From contig CALASN010000015.1 of the NCBI GenBank assembly GCA_937888735.1, positions 1 through 28,002 of the forward strand: a stretch of DNA of 28,002 nt. The letters are read 5' to 3'. The notes under the pieces were generated by a model. The model made no database searches and had not been told where the DNA came from. It was given only the letters and a program-made list of their open reading frames with translations. A program made the translations under genes and the position numbers. Within the stretch, counting starts at the first letter, position 1; every line of letters begins with the position of its first letter. Below are positions 1-7,649 of the stretch, piece by piece. Origin of the DNA: UBA5499 sp002426275. GTDB taxonomy: Bacteria > Bacillota > DTU084.

Positions 1-1
1 G

Positions 2-439
2 CAGCTGCGGGAATTGGGAGTGCGGATTAAGCTTAACCCAATCGAGTCCGTGATCCGGGGCAAGCGCGTTGTGATCATCGACGATTCCATCGTGCGGGGC
101 ACCACCAGCGCTAAGATCGTGCGCCTCCTGAAAGAGACCGGAGCCCGCGAGGTGCACATGTACGCTGCTTCCCCGCCTTATCTTTACCCTTGTTATTATG
201 GAATCGACACCTCTCAAGGCACGGACCTGGTGGCGGCTAAGTACAAGGTCGAGGAAATCAGACGCCTCATCGGAGCCGACACTCTTCGTTATCTCAGCGT
301 GGACGGCCTGGTCTCGGCTGTCGGTCTGCCGTCGGAGAGGCTGTGCCTGGCTTGTTTCAACGGCGATTATCCTTTGCCAGTTTTGGGAGTGACAAGTAAG
401 CATTGTTTTGAACAGGAGGGTGAAGCTGATGGGGAATAA
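2..439 (+). CDS. purF: Amidophosphoribosyltransferase, 3' end (partial)
   Basis: This is the C-terminal 145 codons of glutamine PRPP amidotransferase, the first committed step of purine synthesis, which makes 5-phosphoribosylamine from PRPP and glutamine. The start lies before the window; the frame is open from base 2. The PRPP-binding loop VVIIDDSIVRGTT is plainly visible, followed by the family's usual stretch around EVHMYAASPP and the late LCLACFNGDYP. The glutamine-hydrolysing N-terminal domain is not in the window. The stop at 437-439 overlaps the start of purM by 11 bp, so the two are likely translationally coupled. It is followed in order by purM, purN, purH and purD, which confirms the assignment. 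Confidence 0.95.
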   Translation, partial: QLRELGVRIKLNPIESVIRGKRVVIIDDSIVRGTTSAKIVRLLKETGAREVHMYAASPPYLYPCYYGIDTSQGTDLVAAKYKVEEIRRLIGADTLRYLSVDGLVSAVGLPSERLCLACFNGDYPLPVLGVTSKHCFEQEGEADGE

Positions 440-1460
440 CGGGGCCACATATAAAGAGGCCGGAGTCGATATCCACGCCGGCTACAAGCTGGTGAGCAAA
501 ATCAAAGCCGCTGCTCAGAGCACCTACCGGCCGGAAGTATTAGGCGATTTGGGAAGCTTCGGCGGTTTGTTCGCTTTGGGCAAATATAAGGATCCCGTGC
601 TGGTCTCAGGCACCGACGGGGTGGGTACCAAGCTGAAGCTGGCTTTTATGGCGGATAAGCACGATACCGTGGGTCTGGACTTGGTGGCTTACTGCGTCAA
701 CGATATCATCTGTCAGGGAGCGGAACCGCTGTTTTTCCTGGACTATCTGGCTGTGGGCAAGCTCGACCCCGGGCGGGCGGCTCAGATCGTGGAAGGCGTG
801 GCTGCGGGCTGCAGGCAGGCGGGCTGCGCTCTCATCGGCGGCGAAACCGCAGAGATGCCGGGTTTTTACCCGCCGGATGAGTACGATCTGGCCGGATTCG
901 CCGTGGGCGTGGTGGAGCGGGAGCAGCTCATCGACGGCAGCAAAGTGGAAGTGGGAGACAAAATCATCGGCATCGGGTCCACGGGACTGCAGTCCAGCGG
1001 CTTTTCCTTGGTCCGCCACGTCTTTTTTCAGCGCGCAGGCTGGTCCATTGAGCATGTGGATCCCGCCTTGGGCTGCACCTTAGCGGCGGAGCTTTTGAAG
1101 CCCACCGGCATTTACGCCCGGGAGATCGGCCAGCTGAAAAGAAACTTCAGCCTGCACGGCATCGCCAATATCTCAGGCGGGGGACTGCCGGAAAATCTCC
1201 CCAGGGCCATGTCGACCGGCGTCCGCGCCCGGATTAAACTGGGTTCCTGGCCTGTGCTGCCCGTCTTCGCTCTCTTGGCTGAGCTGGGAAATATTTCTCA
1301 GGAAGAGATGTATAATACTTTCAATATGGGCATCGCCATGGCCCTGATCGTGCCGGCTGAGCAAGCGGAAGGAGTATGCAAGCTCCTGACTGAGCTGGGA
1401 CAGCGCGCCTATGAGATCGGCCGGTGCGTGGCCGGAGAGCGAGGCGTTGAATTTGTCTAA
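429..1460 (+). CDS. purM: Phosphoribosylformylglycinamidine cyclo-ligase (AIR synthetase)
   Basis: PurM closes the imidazole ring, turning FGAM into AIR with ATP. The 343-residue length is normal. Family motifs seen are GTDGVGTKLKLA near residues 61-72, YCVNDIICQGAEPLFFLDY near 88-106, the LIGGETAEMPGFY segment in the middle and a glycine-rich NISGGGLPENLPR near the C-terminal domain. I chose ATG 429 because AGGAGGGTGA lies directly upstream at good spacing; an in-frame earlier start at 408 has no such site and adds seven residues not typical of the family. It overlaps purF by 11 bp and its 3' end overlaps the start of purN, giving a continuous coupled operon. Confidence 0.97.
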   Translation: MGNNGATYKEAGVDIHAGYKLVSKIKAAAQSTYRPEVLGDLGSFGGLFALGKYKDPVLVSGTDGVGTKLKLAFMADKHDTVGLDLVAYCVNDIICQGAEPLFFLDYLAVGKLDPGRAAQIVEGVAAGCRQAGCALIGGETAEMPGFYPPDEYDLAGFAVGVVEREQLIDGSKVEVGDKIIGIGSTGLQSSGFSLVRHVFFQRAGWSIEHVDPALGCTLAAELLKPTGIYAREIGQLKRNFSLHGIANISGGGLPENLPRAMSTGVRARIKLGSWPVLPVFALLAELGNISQEEMYNTFNMGIAMALIVPAEQAEGVCKLLTELGQRAYEIGRCVAGERGVEFV

Positions 1461-2082
1461 GCTGGCCATAGGAGTTTTGGCCTCCGGCCGGGGCAGCAAT
1501 TTGGCGGCCATCATGGCAGCCATCGACAGAGGCGAGATCGCCGGCCAGATCAAAGTGGTAATCTCGGACCACGGTCAGGCTCCGGCCCTGGAACGGGCCA
1601 GACGCGCCGGCATCAAAGCTTTGCCCATCTTGCGGGCTCAGTATGAAAGCAAACGCCAATTCGAAGCAGCCTTGGCCGCTGCCCTGCAAGAGGCGAAGGT
1701 GGAGCTTGTGGTCCTGGCAGGGTTCATGCGGCTCCTCTCCGCTGACTTTGTGGCGCAGTTTCCGGGCAGAATCATGAACATTCACCCCGCGCTTTTGCCA
1801 AGTTTTCCAGGCCTGGAAGCCCAGAGGCAGGCTGTGGATTACGGGGTGAGGGTCTCAGGCTGCACAGTGCATTTCGTGGATCAGGGAATGGACAGCGGTC
1901 CGGTCATTTTGCAGGCTACGGTGCCTGTGCTTCCCACGGACTCGCCGGAAGAATTGGCAGCGCGGATTTTAGTGCAAGAACACCGCCTCTATCCGGAGGC
2001 GGTTTCCCTCTATGCAGCCGGCAGGCTCTCCATTCGGGGAAGAAAGGTAATCATCCAGGAGGAGGAGAAAAATGAAAGTTAG
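1447..2082 (+). CDS. purN: Phosphoribosylglycinamide formyltransferase (GAR transformylase)
   Basis: PurN transfers a formyl group from 10-formyl-tetrahydrofolate to GAR. With the TTG start at 1447 the protein has 211 residues, close to the E. coli length. GRGSN near residues 14-18 is the phosphate-binding loop. N111 and H113 in IMNIHPALLPSF and D149 in VDQGMDSGP match the catalytic Asn-His-Asp trio of the family. The start is a choice between TTG 1447 and TTG 1453; GGAGAGCGAGG just upstream favours 1447, and no ATG gives a sensible N-terminus. The gene starts inside the end of purM (14 bp overlap) and overlaps purH by 11 bp. Confidence 0.95.
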   Translation: MNLSKLAIGVLASGRGSNLAAIMAAIDRGEIAGQIKVVISDHGQAPALERARRAGIKALPILRAQYESKRQFEAALAAALQEAKVELVVLAGFMRLLSADFVAQFPGRIMNIHPALLPSFPGLEAQRQAVDYGVRVSGCTVHFVDQGMDSGPVILQATVPVLPTDSPEELAARILVQEHRLYPEAVSLYAAGRLSIRGRKVIIQEEEKNES

Positions 2083-3634
2083 TCGTGCCCTGATCAGCGT
2101 TTCAGACAAAACCGGCGTCGTGGAGTTCGCTTCCGGCCTGTCCGAACTGGGGATTGAGCTGTATTCCACAGGCGGAACGCAAAAAGCCTTGGCAGCGGCC
2201 GGCGTGCCTGTGAAATCAGTCTCTGAGCTCACGGGTTTCCCCGAGATTCTAGACGGCAGGGTCAAGACCCTGCATCCGAAAATTGCCGGCGGCATTCTGG
2301 CCAGACGGGATCTGCCGGCGCACCTTGCCCAGATGAAGGAACACCAGATCCTGCCTTTGGATTTGATCGTGGTGAATCTTTATCCCTTCGCCCAGACCAT
2401 CGCCAAAGAAGGCGTGACCTTGGACGAGGCCATAGAGCAGATCGATATCGGAGGGCCCACCATGGTGCGGGCTGCGGCGAAAAATTGGAAGTTCACCGCC
2501 GTGGTGGTGAATCCCGGCCGTTACAAGCAGGTGCTCCAGGTCCTCAGGGAAAGGGGACAGCTCGAAGACGCGCAGCGCCTTGCCTTAGCCAAAGAGGCTT
2601 TTGTGCATACCGCAGGCTACGATTCTGTGATCGCCTCCTACCTTACAGCTCAGGTTCAGCCGCAGGAAGAATATCCCGAAACTCTCTTTTTGCAGTATGA
2701 AAAGGTCAGCGACCTGCGCTACGGGGAAAATCCCCACCAGAAAGCCGCCTTTTACAGAGAAACTGCTCCCGAGCCCCTTTCGTTGGCTTTAGCGCAGCAA
2801 CTGCACGGCAAGGAGCTTTCGTTTAATAATATCAATGACGCCAATGGCGCCATCGCGCTTTTGGCGGAGTTTTCGGAACCCACGGCAGTGGCGGTGAAAC
2901 ACACGAATCCCTGCGGCGTGGCCACCCGCAGAAACATTTACGAAGCTTACCTGGCCGCATACCAGGCGGATCCGGTTTCCATTTTCGGAGGCATTGTGGC
3001 CTTGAACAGGCCCGTGGACGCGGCCACCGCTGGAGAGCTGGGCAAGATCTTCCTGGAGATCGTCGTGGCTCCGGAATTCTCCCCCGAGGCCCTGACCATC
3101 CTCACCCGCAAGAAAAACTTGCGCCTGTTGGCTTTGCCGGCTTTAGGCGCCAAGCAAAAGACAGGCTCCGGCATCTACAGTTCCGACTTGAAGAAAGTCA
3201 GCGGCGGGTTACTGATGCAGGAGCGGGACCAGATCGATCTGCTTCCGGATCAGCTGCAGGTGGTCACCAAACGGACCCCCACAGACCAGCAGTGGGAGCA
3301 GCTGCTTTTCGCCTGGAAGGTTGTGAAGCACGTGAAGTCTAACGCCATCGTCTTGGCCCGCGATTTGGCCACGGTGGGAGTGGGGGCAGGCCAGATGAAC
3401 AGAATCGACGCCGCGCGCATAGCCGTCTCCGCGGCGGGCCAGAAGGCTGAAAACTCCGTTTTGGCCTCCGACGCCTTTTTCCCGTTCTCCGACGTGGTGG
3501 AGGCCGCAAGCGGCGCAGGAGTCGCGGCCATCATTCAGCCGGGAGGCTCCATCCGCGATGAGGAATCTATTAAAATGGCAGATGAGCGCAAGCTGGCCAT
3601 GGTCTTTACCGGCGTTCGCCATTTTAAGCACTAA
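2072..3634 (+). CDS. purH: Bifunctional AICAR formyltransferase / IMP cyclohydrolase
   Basis: PurH carries out the last two steps to IMP. The N-terminal cyclohydrolase part has STGGTQKAL near 32-40 and DGRVKTLHPKIAGGILARR near 61-79. The C-terminal transformylase part has RYGENPHQ at 216-223 and the catalytic KHTNPCG at 276-282. At 520 residues it is full length. ATG 2072 follows AGGAGGAG at good spacing and overlaps purN by 11 bp. The late stretch PGGSIRDEE and the ending VFTGVRHFKH are typical for the family. Both domains look intact, with no frameshift. Confidence 0.98.
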   Translation: MKVSRALISVSDKTGVVEFASGLSELGIELYSTGGTQKALAAAGVPVKSVSELTGFPEILDGRVKTLHPKIAGGILARRDLPAHLAQMKEHQILPLDLIVVNLYPFAQTIAKEGVTLDEAIEQIDIGGPTMVRAAAKNWKFTAVVVNPGRYKQVLQVLRERGQLEDAQRLALAKEAFVHTAGYDSVIASYLTAQVQPQEEYPETLFLQYEKVSDLRYGENPHQKAAFYRETAPEPLSLALAQQLHGKELSFNNINDANGAIALLAEFSEPTAVAVKHTNPCGVATRRNIYEAYLAAYQADPVSIFGGIVALNRPVDAATAGELGKIFLEIVVAPEFSPEALTILTRKKNLRLLALPALGAKQKTGSGIYSSDLKKVSGGLLMQERDQIDLLPDQLQVVTKRTPTDQQWEQLLFAWKVVKHVKSNAIVLARDLATVGVGAGQMNRIDAARIAVSAAGQKAENSVLASDAFFPFSDVVEAASGAGVAAIIQPGGSIRDEESIKMADERKLAMVFTGVRHFKH

Positions 3635-3646
3635 AGGGGTACTGCG

Positions 3647-4900
3647 ATGAAAGTGTTAGTGGTTGGAGGAGGAGGCAGAGAGCACGCTCTGGCCTGGAAA
3701 CTTTCTCAGAGCAGCCAAGTGACCGAACTGTACGCCGCTCCTGGCAATCCCGGCATCGGCGCCCTTGCCGAGTGCGTGCATCTAGAGGAGATAGAGCCTC
3801 TGGCGGCCTTCGCCCGTCAGAAGGCCATCGATCTCACAGTGGTGGGCCCTGAAGCATATCTTGCAGCCGGCATTGCCGACGTTTTCGCTCGCTACGGACT
3901 TGCGGTCTTCGGCCCCAATCGGCAAGCAGCGCGGCTTGAGAGCAGCAAGAGCTTTGCCAAGGAGCTTTGCCGGAAGTATAAGATCCCCACAGCCCAATAC
4001 CAGGTGGCCGACGACTACCAGACTGCGCTGGCGGCTGTGGAGAAATTTTCCAGACCTCCGGTTGTGAAAGCCGACGGTCTTGCCGCGGGCAAAGGGGTAG
4101 TGGTTGCTCAAAGCTACCAAGAGGCTAAAGAGGCGCTGGCTGAGATCTTTCAGGCCGGCCGCTTCGGACAGGCAGGCAGCAGAGTGGTGCTGGAAGAGTT
4201 CCTGCCTGGGGAAGAGGCCACAGTCATGGCCTTTACGGACGGCAAGACTGTGCTGCCCATGGTGCCGGCCCAGGATCATAAACGGGCTGGCAAAGGAGAG
4301 CAAGGGCCCAATACCGGCGGGATGGGCGCCTACTCGCCGGTGCCTGCGGTCACGGCGGAGGTGTATGAACGGGCTTATAATGAGATTTTCCTGCCCCTCC
4401 TGGCGGGACTCAGAGCGGAAGGCATAGACTACAGGGGCGTAATCTACGCAGGCCTGATGATCCATGAAAACCGGCCGAAGGTGGTGGAGTTCAACTGCCG
4501 CTTCGGCGATCCCGAAGCGCAGGTGGTGCTGCCGCGGCTGGTCACGGATCTGGCAGCCATTTGTCAGGCCACTGTAGAGGGGAAGCTGGACGAAATCGAA
4601 TTAACCTGGGACAGCAGGGCGACCTTGGGCGTGGTGCTGGCCTCCGGCGGCTATCCCGAAGAGTATAAGACGGGCTATCCCATCCTCGGCCTGCCCCAGC
4701 CTGGAGGCCTGGTTTTCCACAGCGGCACCCAAGAAAAAGACGGACAGCTGCTAACCTCGTCCGGCAGGGTGCTGACGGCTGTGGGCAGAGGCGATGATCT
4801 GGCCTGCGCCCAAAGGGAGGCCTATGAACTATTGGGCAAAATTTCCTTCGCAGGCGCCTACTTCCGTCCGGATATCGGCTGGCGGGCGCTGACTAAATAA
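3647..4900 (+). CDS. purD: Phosphoribosylamine-glycine ligase (GAR synthetase)
   Basis: PurD joins glycine to phosphoribosylamine using ATP. It is an ATP-grasp enzyme of the normal length (417 residues). The N-terminal nucleotide-fold glycine motif VLVVGGGGREHALAW is at residues 3-17, the ATP-grasp loop KADGLAAGKGVVVA at 141-154, then DHKRAGKGEQGPNTGGMGAY and the metal-binding EFNCRFGDPEAQ. ATG 3647 lies 12 bp after purH, with GGGGT as a modest ribosome-binding site. It is the last recognisable gene of the purine operon; a non-coding stretch follows. No purL, purQ, purS, purE, purK or purC lies downstream, so those must be upstream of the window or elsewhere. Confidence 0.97.
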   Translation: MKVLVVGGGGREHALAWKLSQSSQVTELYAAPGNPGIGALAECVHLEEIEPLAAFARQKAIDLTVVGPEAYLAAGIADVFARYGLAVFGPNRQAARLESSKSFAKELCRKYKIPTAQYQVADDYQTALAAVEKFSRPPVVKADGLAAGKGVVVAQSYQEAKEALAEIFQAGRFGQAGSRVVLEEFLPGEEATVMAFTDGKTVLPMVPAQDHKRAGKGEQGPNTGGMGAYSPVPAVTAEVYERAYNEIFLPLLAGLRAEGIDYRGVIYAGLMIHENRPKVVEFNCRFGDPEAQVVLPRLVTDLAAICQATVEGKLDEIELTWDSRATLGVVLASGGYPEEYKTGYPILGLPQPGGLVFHSGTQEKDGQLLTSSGRVLTAVGRGDDLACAQREAYELLGKISFAGAYFRPDIGWRALTK

Positions 4901-4952
4901 TCGCAGCCAAATGGATGCTCCCGAAAATTGATTGAAAGATTAATTTAGGACC

Positions 4953-4990
4953 CCAGCCTCGCTCAGCAAGGCAGCCCTGGGCAAGGCTGG
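4953..4990 (+). repeat. Long hairpin downstream of purD
   Basis: CCAGCCT (4953-4959) pairs with AGGCTGG (4984-4990), and inside it GCTCAG (4961-4966) pairs with CTGGGC (4977-4982) with one G-U pair. This gives 13 paired positions, one mismatch and a 10-nt loop. No T-run follows, so it is not a standard intrinsic terminator. It could protect the 3' end of the purine mRNA or be a dispersed palindromic element. Confidence 0.6.
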
Positions 4991-5474
4991 CGCGTGGGGA
5001 ATGCAAATTTATGAAAATATTTAAAATAGCTGTTGCTAGTGACGACAATCCACCATTCATCACTATTGAAGCTGGAGAAAATAAATCGGATCGTCGATGA
5101 GTTGTGGAGTGCTTTTTCCCGGGATTACATTGTCTGGATAAAGCGGTTTTTGGTATGTAAAAAGCTATGATATTGCGTCTGATGTTCAAGAGTTATTTTT
5201 AAAATTGAGAAAATTAAAAAAGGGACGTATTCATCCAGATAATAAAAGGCATGCTAATTCGGAGGATATTAGTTTCGGTTAGAGAAGTGCCGATAATTAA
5301 GCCCTTAGGAAATTAGCTTCGAAGGTGTCGGAGGATTGTTAACAAAAGAAAGAAGAACTTTTCATTAGATTTTCAATCTGCATCGATATTGCTGCCTTTG
5401 CCTGATCAGCAGTGCAATGCCGAAAGATGAATTAATCAATTGATACCTACGGCCAATCGGAGCTGGCGCGAAGC

Positions 5475-5495
5475 AGCCCCCGACGAGAGGGGGCT
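5475..5495 (+). repeat. Perfect 7-bp hairpin upstream of the aminotransferase
   Basis: AGCCCCC (5475-5481) and GGGGGCT (5489-5495) form a perfect stem with a 7-nt loop. Only TTT follows before GCG, so it would be a weak terminator at best. It lies about 140 bp before the aminotransferase start and could be a weak terminator, a leader structure or part of a repeat. Confidence 0.45.
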
Positions 5496-5630
5496 TTGCG
5501 AAAAGCAGATCGGCAGGCGCGGAAACCGGGGACGAAGTGGTATACATAATACTTCTGGCGGCAAAGCAGGATCTCATCTGCAATTCACAGAAATATTGAA
5601 GGAAATTGCTTCCAGGAGGAAATGAAAAAG

Positions 5631-6803
5631 ATGAGATTGAGTCAAAAGGCCCTTGGCATTCAGCCTTCATCCACGCTGGCCATCACCAGCAGGGCTAAGG
5701 AACTGAAAAGCCAGGGCGAAGATCTAGTGAGCTTTGGCGCGGGAGAGCCTGATTTCTCCACGCCGGATCATATAGTGCAGGCAGCCCGCGCTGCCATGGA
5801 ACGGGGAGAGACACGATATACGCCTGTAAGCGGCATCAAAAAGCTGCGGGCTGCCGTAGCCGCGGAGCTTGCCGCAGAGCCTAATCAGGTGGTGATCAGT
5901 TGCGGGGCTAAGCACGCCCTCTACAACGCATTTCAAGTGCTGCTGGATCCAGGAGACGAGGTGTTAATCCCCAAGCCCTATTGGGTGAGTTATCCGGAGC
6001 AAGTGGCCTTGGCCGGCGGCAAGAGCGTTTTTGTAGACTGCAGGGAAGATCTGAGGTCGGATGCGGCCGCTTGGGAAAGAGCGGTTACTCCCAAAACCAG
6101 GGGCTTAGTTTTGAACAGCCCCTCCAATCCTTCCGGCGTCGTCTACAGCCGAGAGCAGCTGGCTGCCATCGCCGAGGTTGCCCAAAGGCACGACCTGTTC
6201 ATTATCAGCGACGAGATCTATCAGGCTCTCACTTACGACGGGCTTGAGGCGCTTAGCCTCGTCAAGCTTTTTCCCCAGCTCCGGGAGCGCACTGTGGTGA
6301 TCAATGGAGTGAGCAAAAAATATGCCATGACAGGCTGGCGCATCGGCTGGGCTGTGGCGCCCCCTGAGATCGCCAAAGCCATGGGGAGCCTGCAGAGCCA
6401 AAGCACCTCTAATCCCACGAGTTTCGCTCAGTGGGGGGCGCTGGCTGCGCTGGAAGGCAGCCAGGATCCTGTCGAGCAAATGCGCCTGGAGTTTGAGGTT
6501 CGCCGCGATTTGATTTGCCGGCTGACAGATGGAATTTCAGCTCTCAGCTATATAAAGCCCCAGGGAGCGTTTTATCTGTTTGTGGATATTTCTCCGCTGC
6601 TGGGCAAAAATTATGGCCAGACCGTCATTGAGGATGCGGACACGTTTGCGGCCCTGCTTTTGGATCGAGCGAAAGTGGCGACTGTGCCGGGCGGAGGCTT
6701 TGGCATGCCCAATCATTTGCGGCTTTCTTACGCCACAAGCAGAGAACAAATTCAGAAGGGACTTTCCAGAATCGGCGAGTTTGTGGTTCAGCTGGAGGGA
6801 TAG
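5631..6803 (+). CDS. Aspartate/aromatic-type class I aminotransferase (PLP)
   Basis: This is a fold-type I PLP aminotransferase of the aspartate aminotransferase Ib group (AspB/AspC-like), 390 residues. Visible are GAGEPDFSTP near 37-45, SPSNPSG with the cofactor-contacting Asn166, ISDEIYQ with Asp194 and Tyr197, and SKKYAMTGWRIGW with K229 as the expected PLP lysine. The substrate-carboxylate arginine sits in LRLSYATS. I chose ATG 5631 over ATG 5622: AGGAGG at 5614-5619 is only 2 nt from 5622, while 5631 gives MRLSQKALGIQPS, which aligns with the start of Bacillus AspB as I remember it. The phosphorylase starts 2 bp after its stop, so the pair is probably one operon. Transamination of the keto-acid of methionine is possible but not shown by the sequence. 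Confidence 0.9.
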   Translation: MRLSQKALGIQPSSTLAITSRAKELKSQGEDLVSFGAGEPDFSTPDHIVQAARAAMERGETRYTPVSGIKKLRAAVAAELAAEPNQVVISCGAKHALYNAFQVLLDPGDEVLIPKPYWVSYPEQVALAGGKSVFVDCREDLRSDAAAWERAVTPKTRGLVLNSPSNPSGVVYSREQLAAIAEVAQRHDLFIISDEIYQALTYDGLEALSLVKLFPQLRERTVVINGVSKKYAMTGWRIGWAVAPPEIAKAMGSLQSQSTSNPTSFAQWGALAALEGSQDPVEQMRLEFEVRRDLICRLTDGISALSYIKPQGAFYLFVDISPLLGKNYGQTVIEDADTFAALLLDRAKVATVPGGGFGMPNHLRLSYATSREQIQKGLSRIGEFVVQLEG

Positions 6804-6805
6804 CG

Positions 6806-7510
6806 TTGAGCTTAGCCGTAATTGGCGGGACTGGCATGGAAACGGGGGCCGGGGAGGCGACAATCCAAGAGGTTGCCACGCCGTTCGGCCCTGTTTTGCT
6901 TTCCAGACGGGAAGAATTATTTTTTTTGGGACGTCATGGTAGCGAACACCGGCTTCCTCCGCACAAGATCAATTACCGGGCAAATATTTGGGCGCTGAAG
7001 AAAGCTGGGGTGGAAGCAGTGATCGCCACCTTCGCGGTGGGCAGCCTCAAGAAAAGTCTGGACGTCGGCTCATTAGTGGTGGTGGACGATTTTTTAGATT
7101 TCACCACTGCCCGTCCAAAAACGTTTTTTGACCGCGAGGTGCGGCACACAGACATGACCCGGCCCTACGCTCCCCGGGTGCGGGAGGCGATTTTGGCTGC
7201 AGGTAAGGCTCTGGGCATTGCGCTGATTGACGGCGGCTGCTATGTTGCAACCGACGGTCCCCGCTATGAGACGCCGGCCGAGGTGCGGATGTTTGCCGCT
7301 CTGGGAGGCGATGTGGTGGGCATGACGGGCCTGCCGGAGGCTGTCTTGGCAAAAGAATTGGGCCTTGACTACGGCGCCTTGGCCATGGTTACAAACTTAG
7401 GCGCAGGCCTGGGCGGAGAGTTGTCCCACGCGGAGGTAACGCTTCAGGTGGCGCAAAGCAAGCGGAAAGTGGACATGCTCTTGCAAGCGAGTCTGCAGCG
7501 TCTGTTGTGA
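6806..7510 (+). CDS. Methylthioadenosine/methylthioinosine phosphorylase (PNP family)
   Basis: This purine nucleoside phosphorylase-family enzyme splits a 5'-methylthio-nucleoside into the base and methylthioribose-1-phosphate. IGGTGM (6-11) is the phosphate-binding loop, then RHGSEHRLPPHKINYRANIW (43-62), GPRYETPAEV (151-160) and GDVVGMTGLPEAVLAKEL (168-185). At the base-recognition position, where MTA phosphorylases carry Asp in a TDYD-like motif, this protein has TNLGAG with Asn197 and Gly199. Asn there is typical of 6-oxopurine enzymes such as methylthioinosine phosphorylase, so I favour that specificity by inference. The TTG start at 6806 is supported by GGAGG at 6794-6798. It lies 2 bp downstream of the aminotransferase. 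Spermidine synthase, a source of MTA, is encoded elsewhere in the window. Confidence 0.85.
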   Translation: MSLAVIGGTGMETGAGEATIQEVATPFGPVLLSRREELFFLGRHGSEHRLPPHKINYRANIWALKKAGVEAVIATFAVGSLKKSLDVGSLVVVDDFLDFTTARPKTFFDREVRHTDMTRPYAPRVREAILAAGKALGIALIDGGCYVATDGPRYETPAEVRMFAALGGDVVGMTGLPEAVLAKELGLDYGALAMVTNLGAGLGGELSHAEVTLQVAQSKRKVDMLLQASLQRLL

Positions 7511-7649
7511 CGGGATAAATCCAGCGGCGCCGGATGATTATCAGCTCAAGATTTTGCGGGCAGGAAGAAGGGTTCTGCCGGGGTTGAGGCTCTGGGAAGG
7601 AGTTGTTTGCTGCACTCGGCGGGAGTGGGTCGCAGCCGAGCATTCAAAA

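Larger units (their letters stand above)
4901..5630 (+). other. Intergenic region of about 730 bp without a convincing gene
   Basis: This is the largest gap in the window. The first part holds a long imperfect hairpin (4953-4990). From about 5000 to 5350 the base composition turns clearly AT-rich compared with both neighbours, with short open frames that stop after 20-45 codons, for example ATG 5011 to the stop at 5100 and an open frame ending in HPDNKRHANSEDISFG just before 5281. From 5440 the composition returns to GC-rich, with a perfect 7-bp hairpin at 5475-5495. An open frame at 5440-5625 runs into the next gene's ribosome-binding site and is probably chance. The picture fits a decayed insertion or lost gene. 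I could not name a parent family. Confidence 0.6.

Noticed and set aside
3782..4465. Minus-strand open frame of 227 codons inside purD
   Set aside because: PurD is intact on the plus strand, with all ATP-grasp motifs; the antisense frame shows no recognisable protein and no ribosome-binding site worth noting.
4901..5630. Purine, T-box or SAM riboswitch in the large gap
   Set aside because: None of the conserved cores, such as a T-box GGGTGGAACC-type element, was found on either strand by eye.
5365..5670. Minus-strand 101-codon frame upstream of and into the aminotransferase gene
   Set aside because: It crosses the well-supported ribosome-binding site and start of the aminotransferase, and most of its residues come from a GC-rich hairpin region. 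Not supported as a gene.
7511..7649. Bidirectional terminator between the phosphorylase and cyclase genes
   Set aside because: Inverted repeats exist (CTCGGC at 7615-7620 with GCCGAG at 7635-7640, and GGCAG/CTGCC near 7560), but neither has a T-run on either strand.
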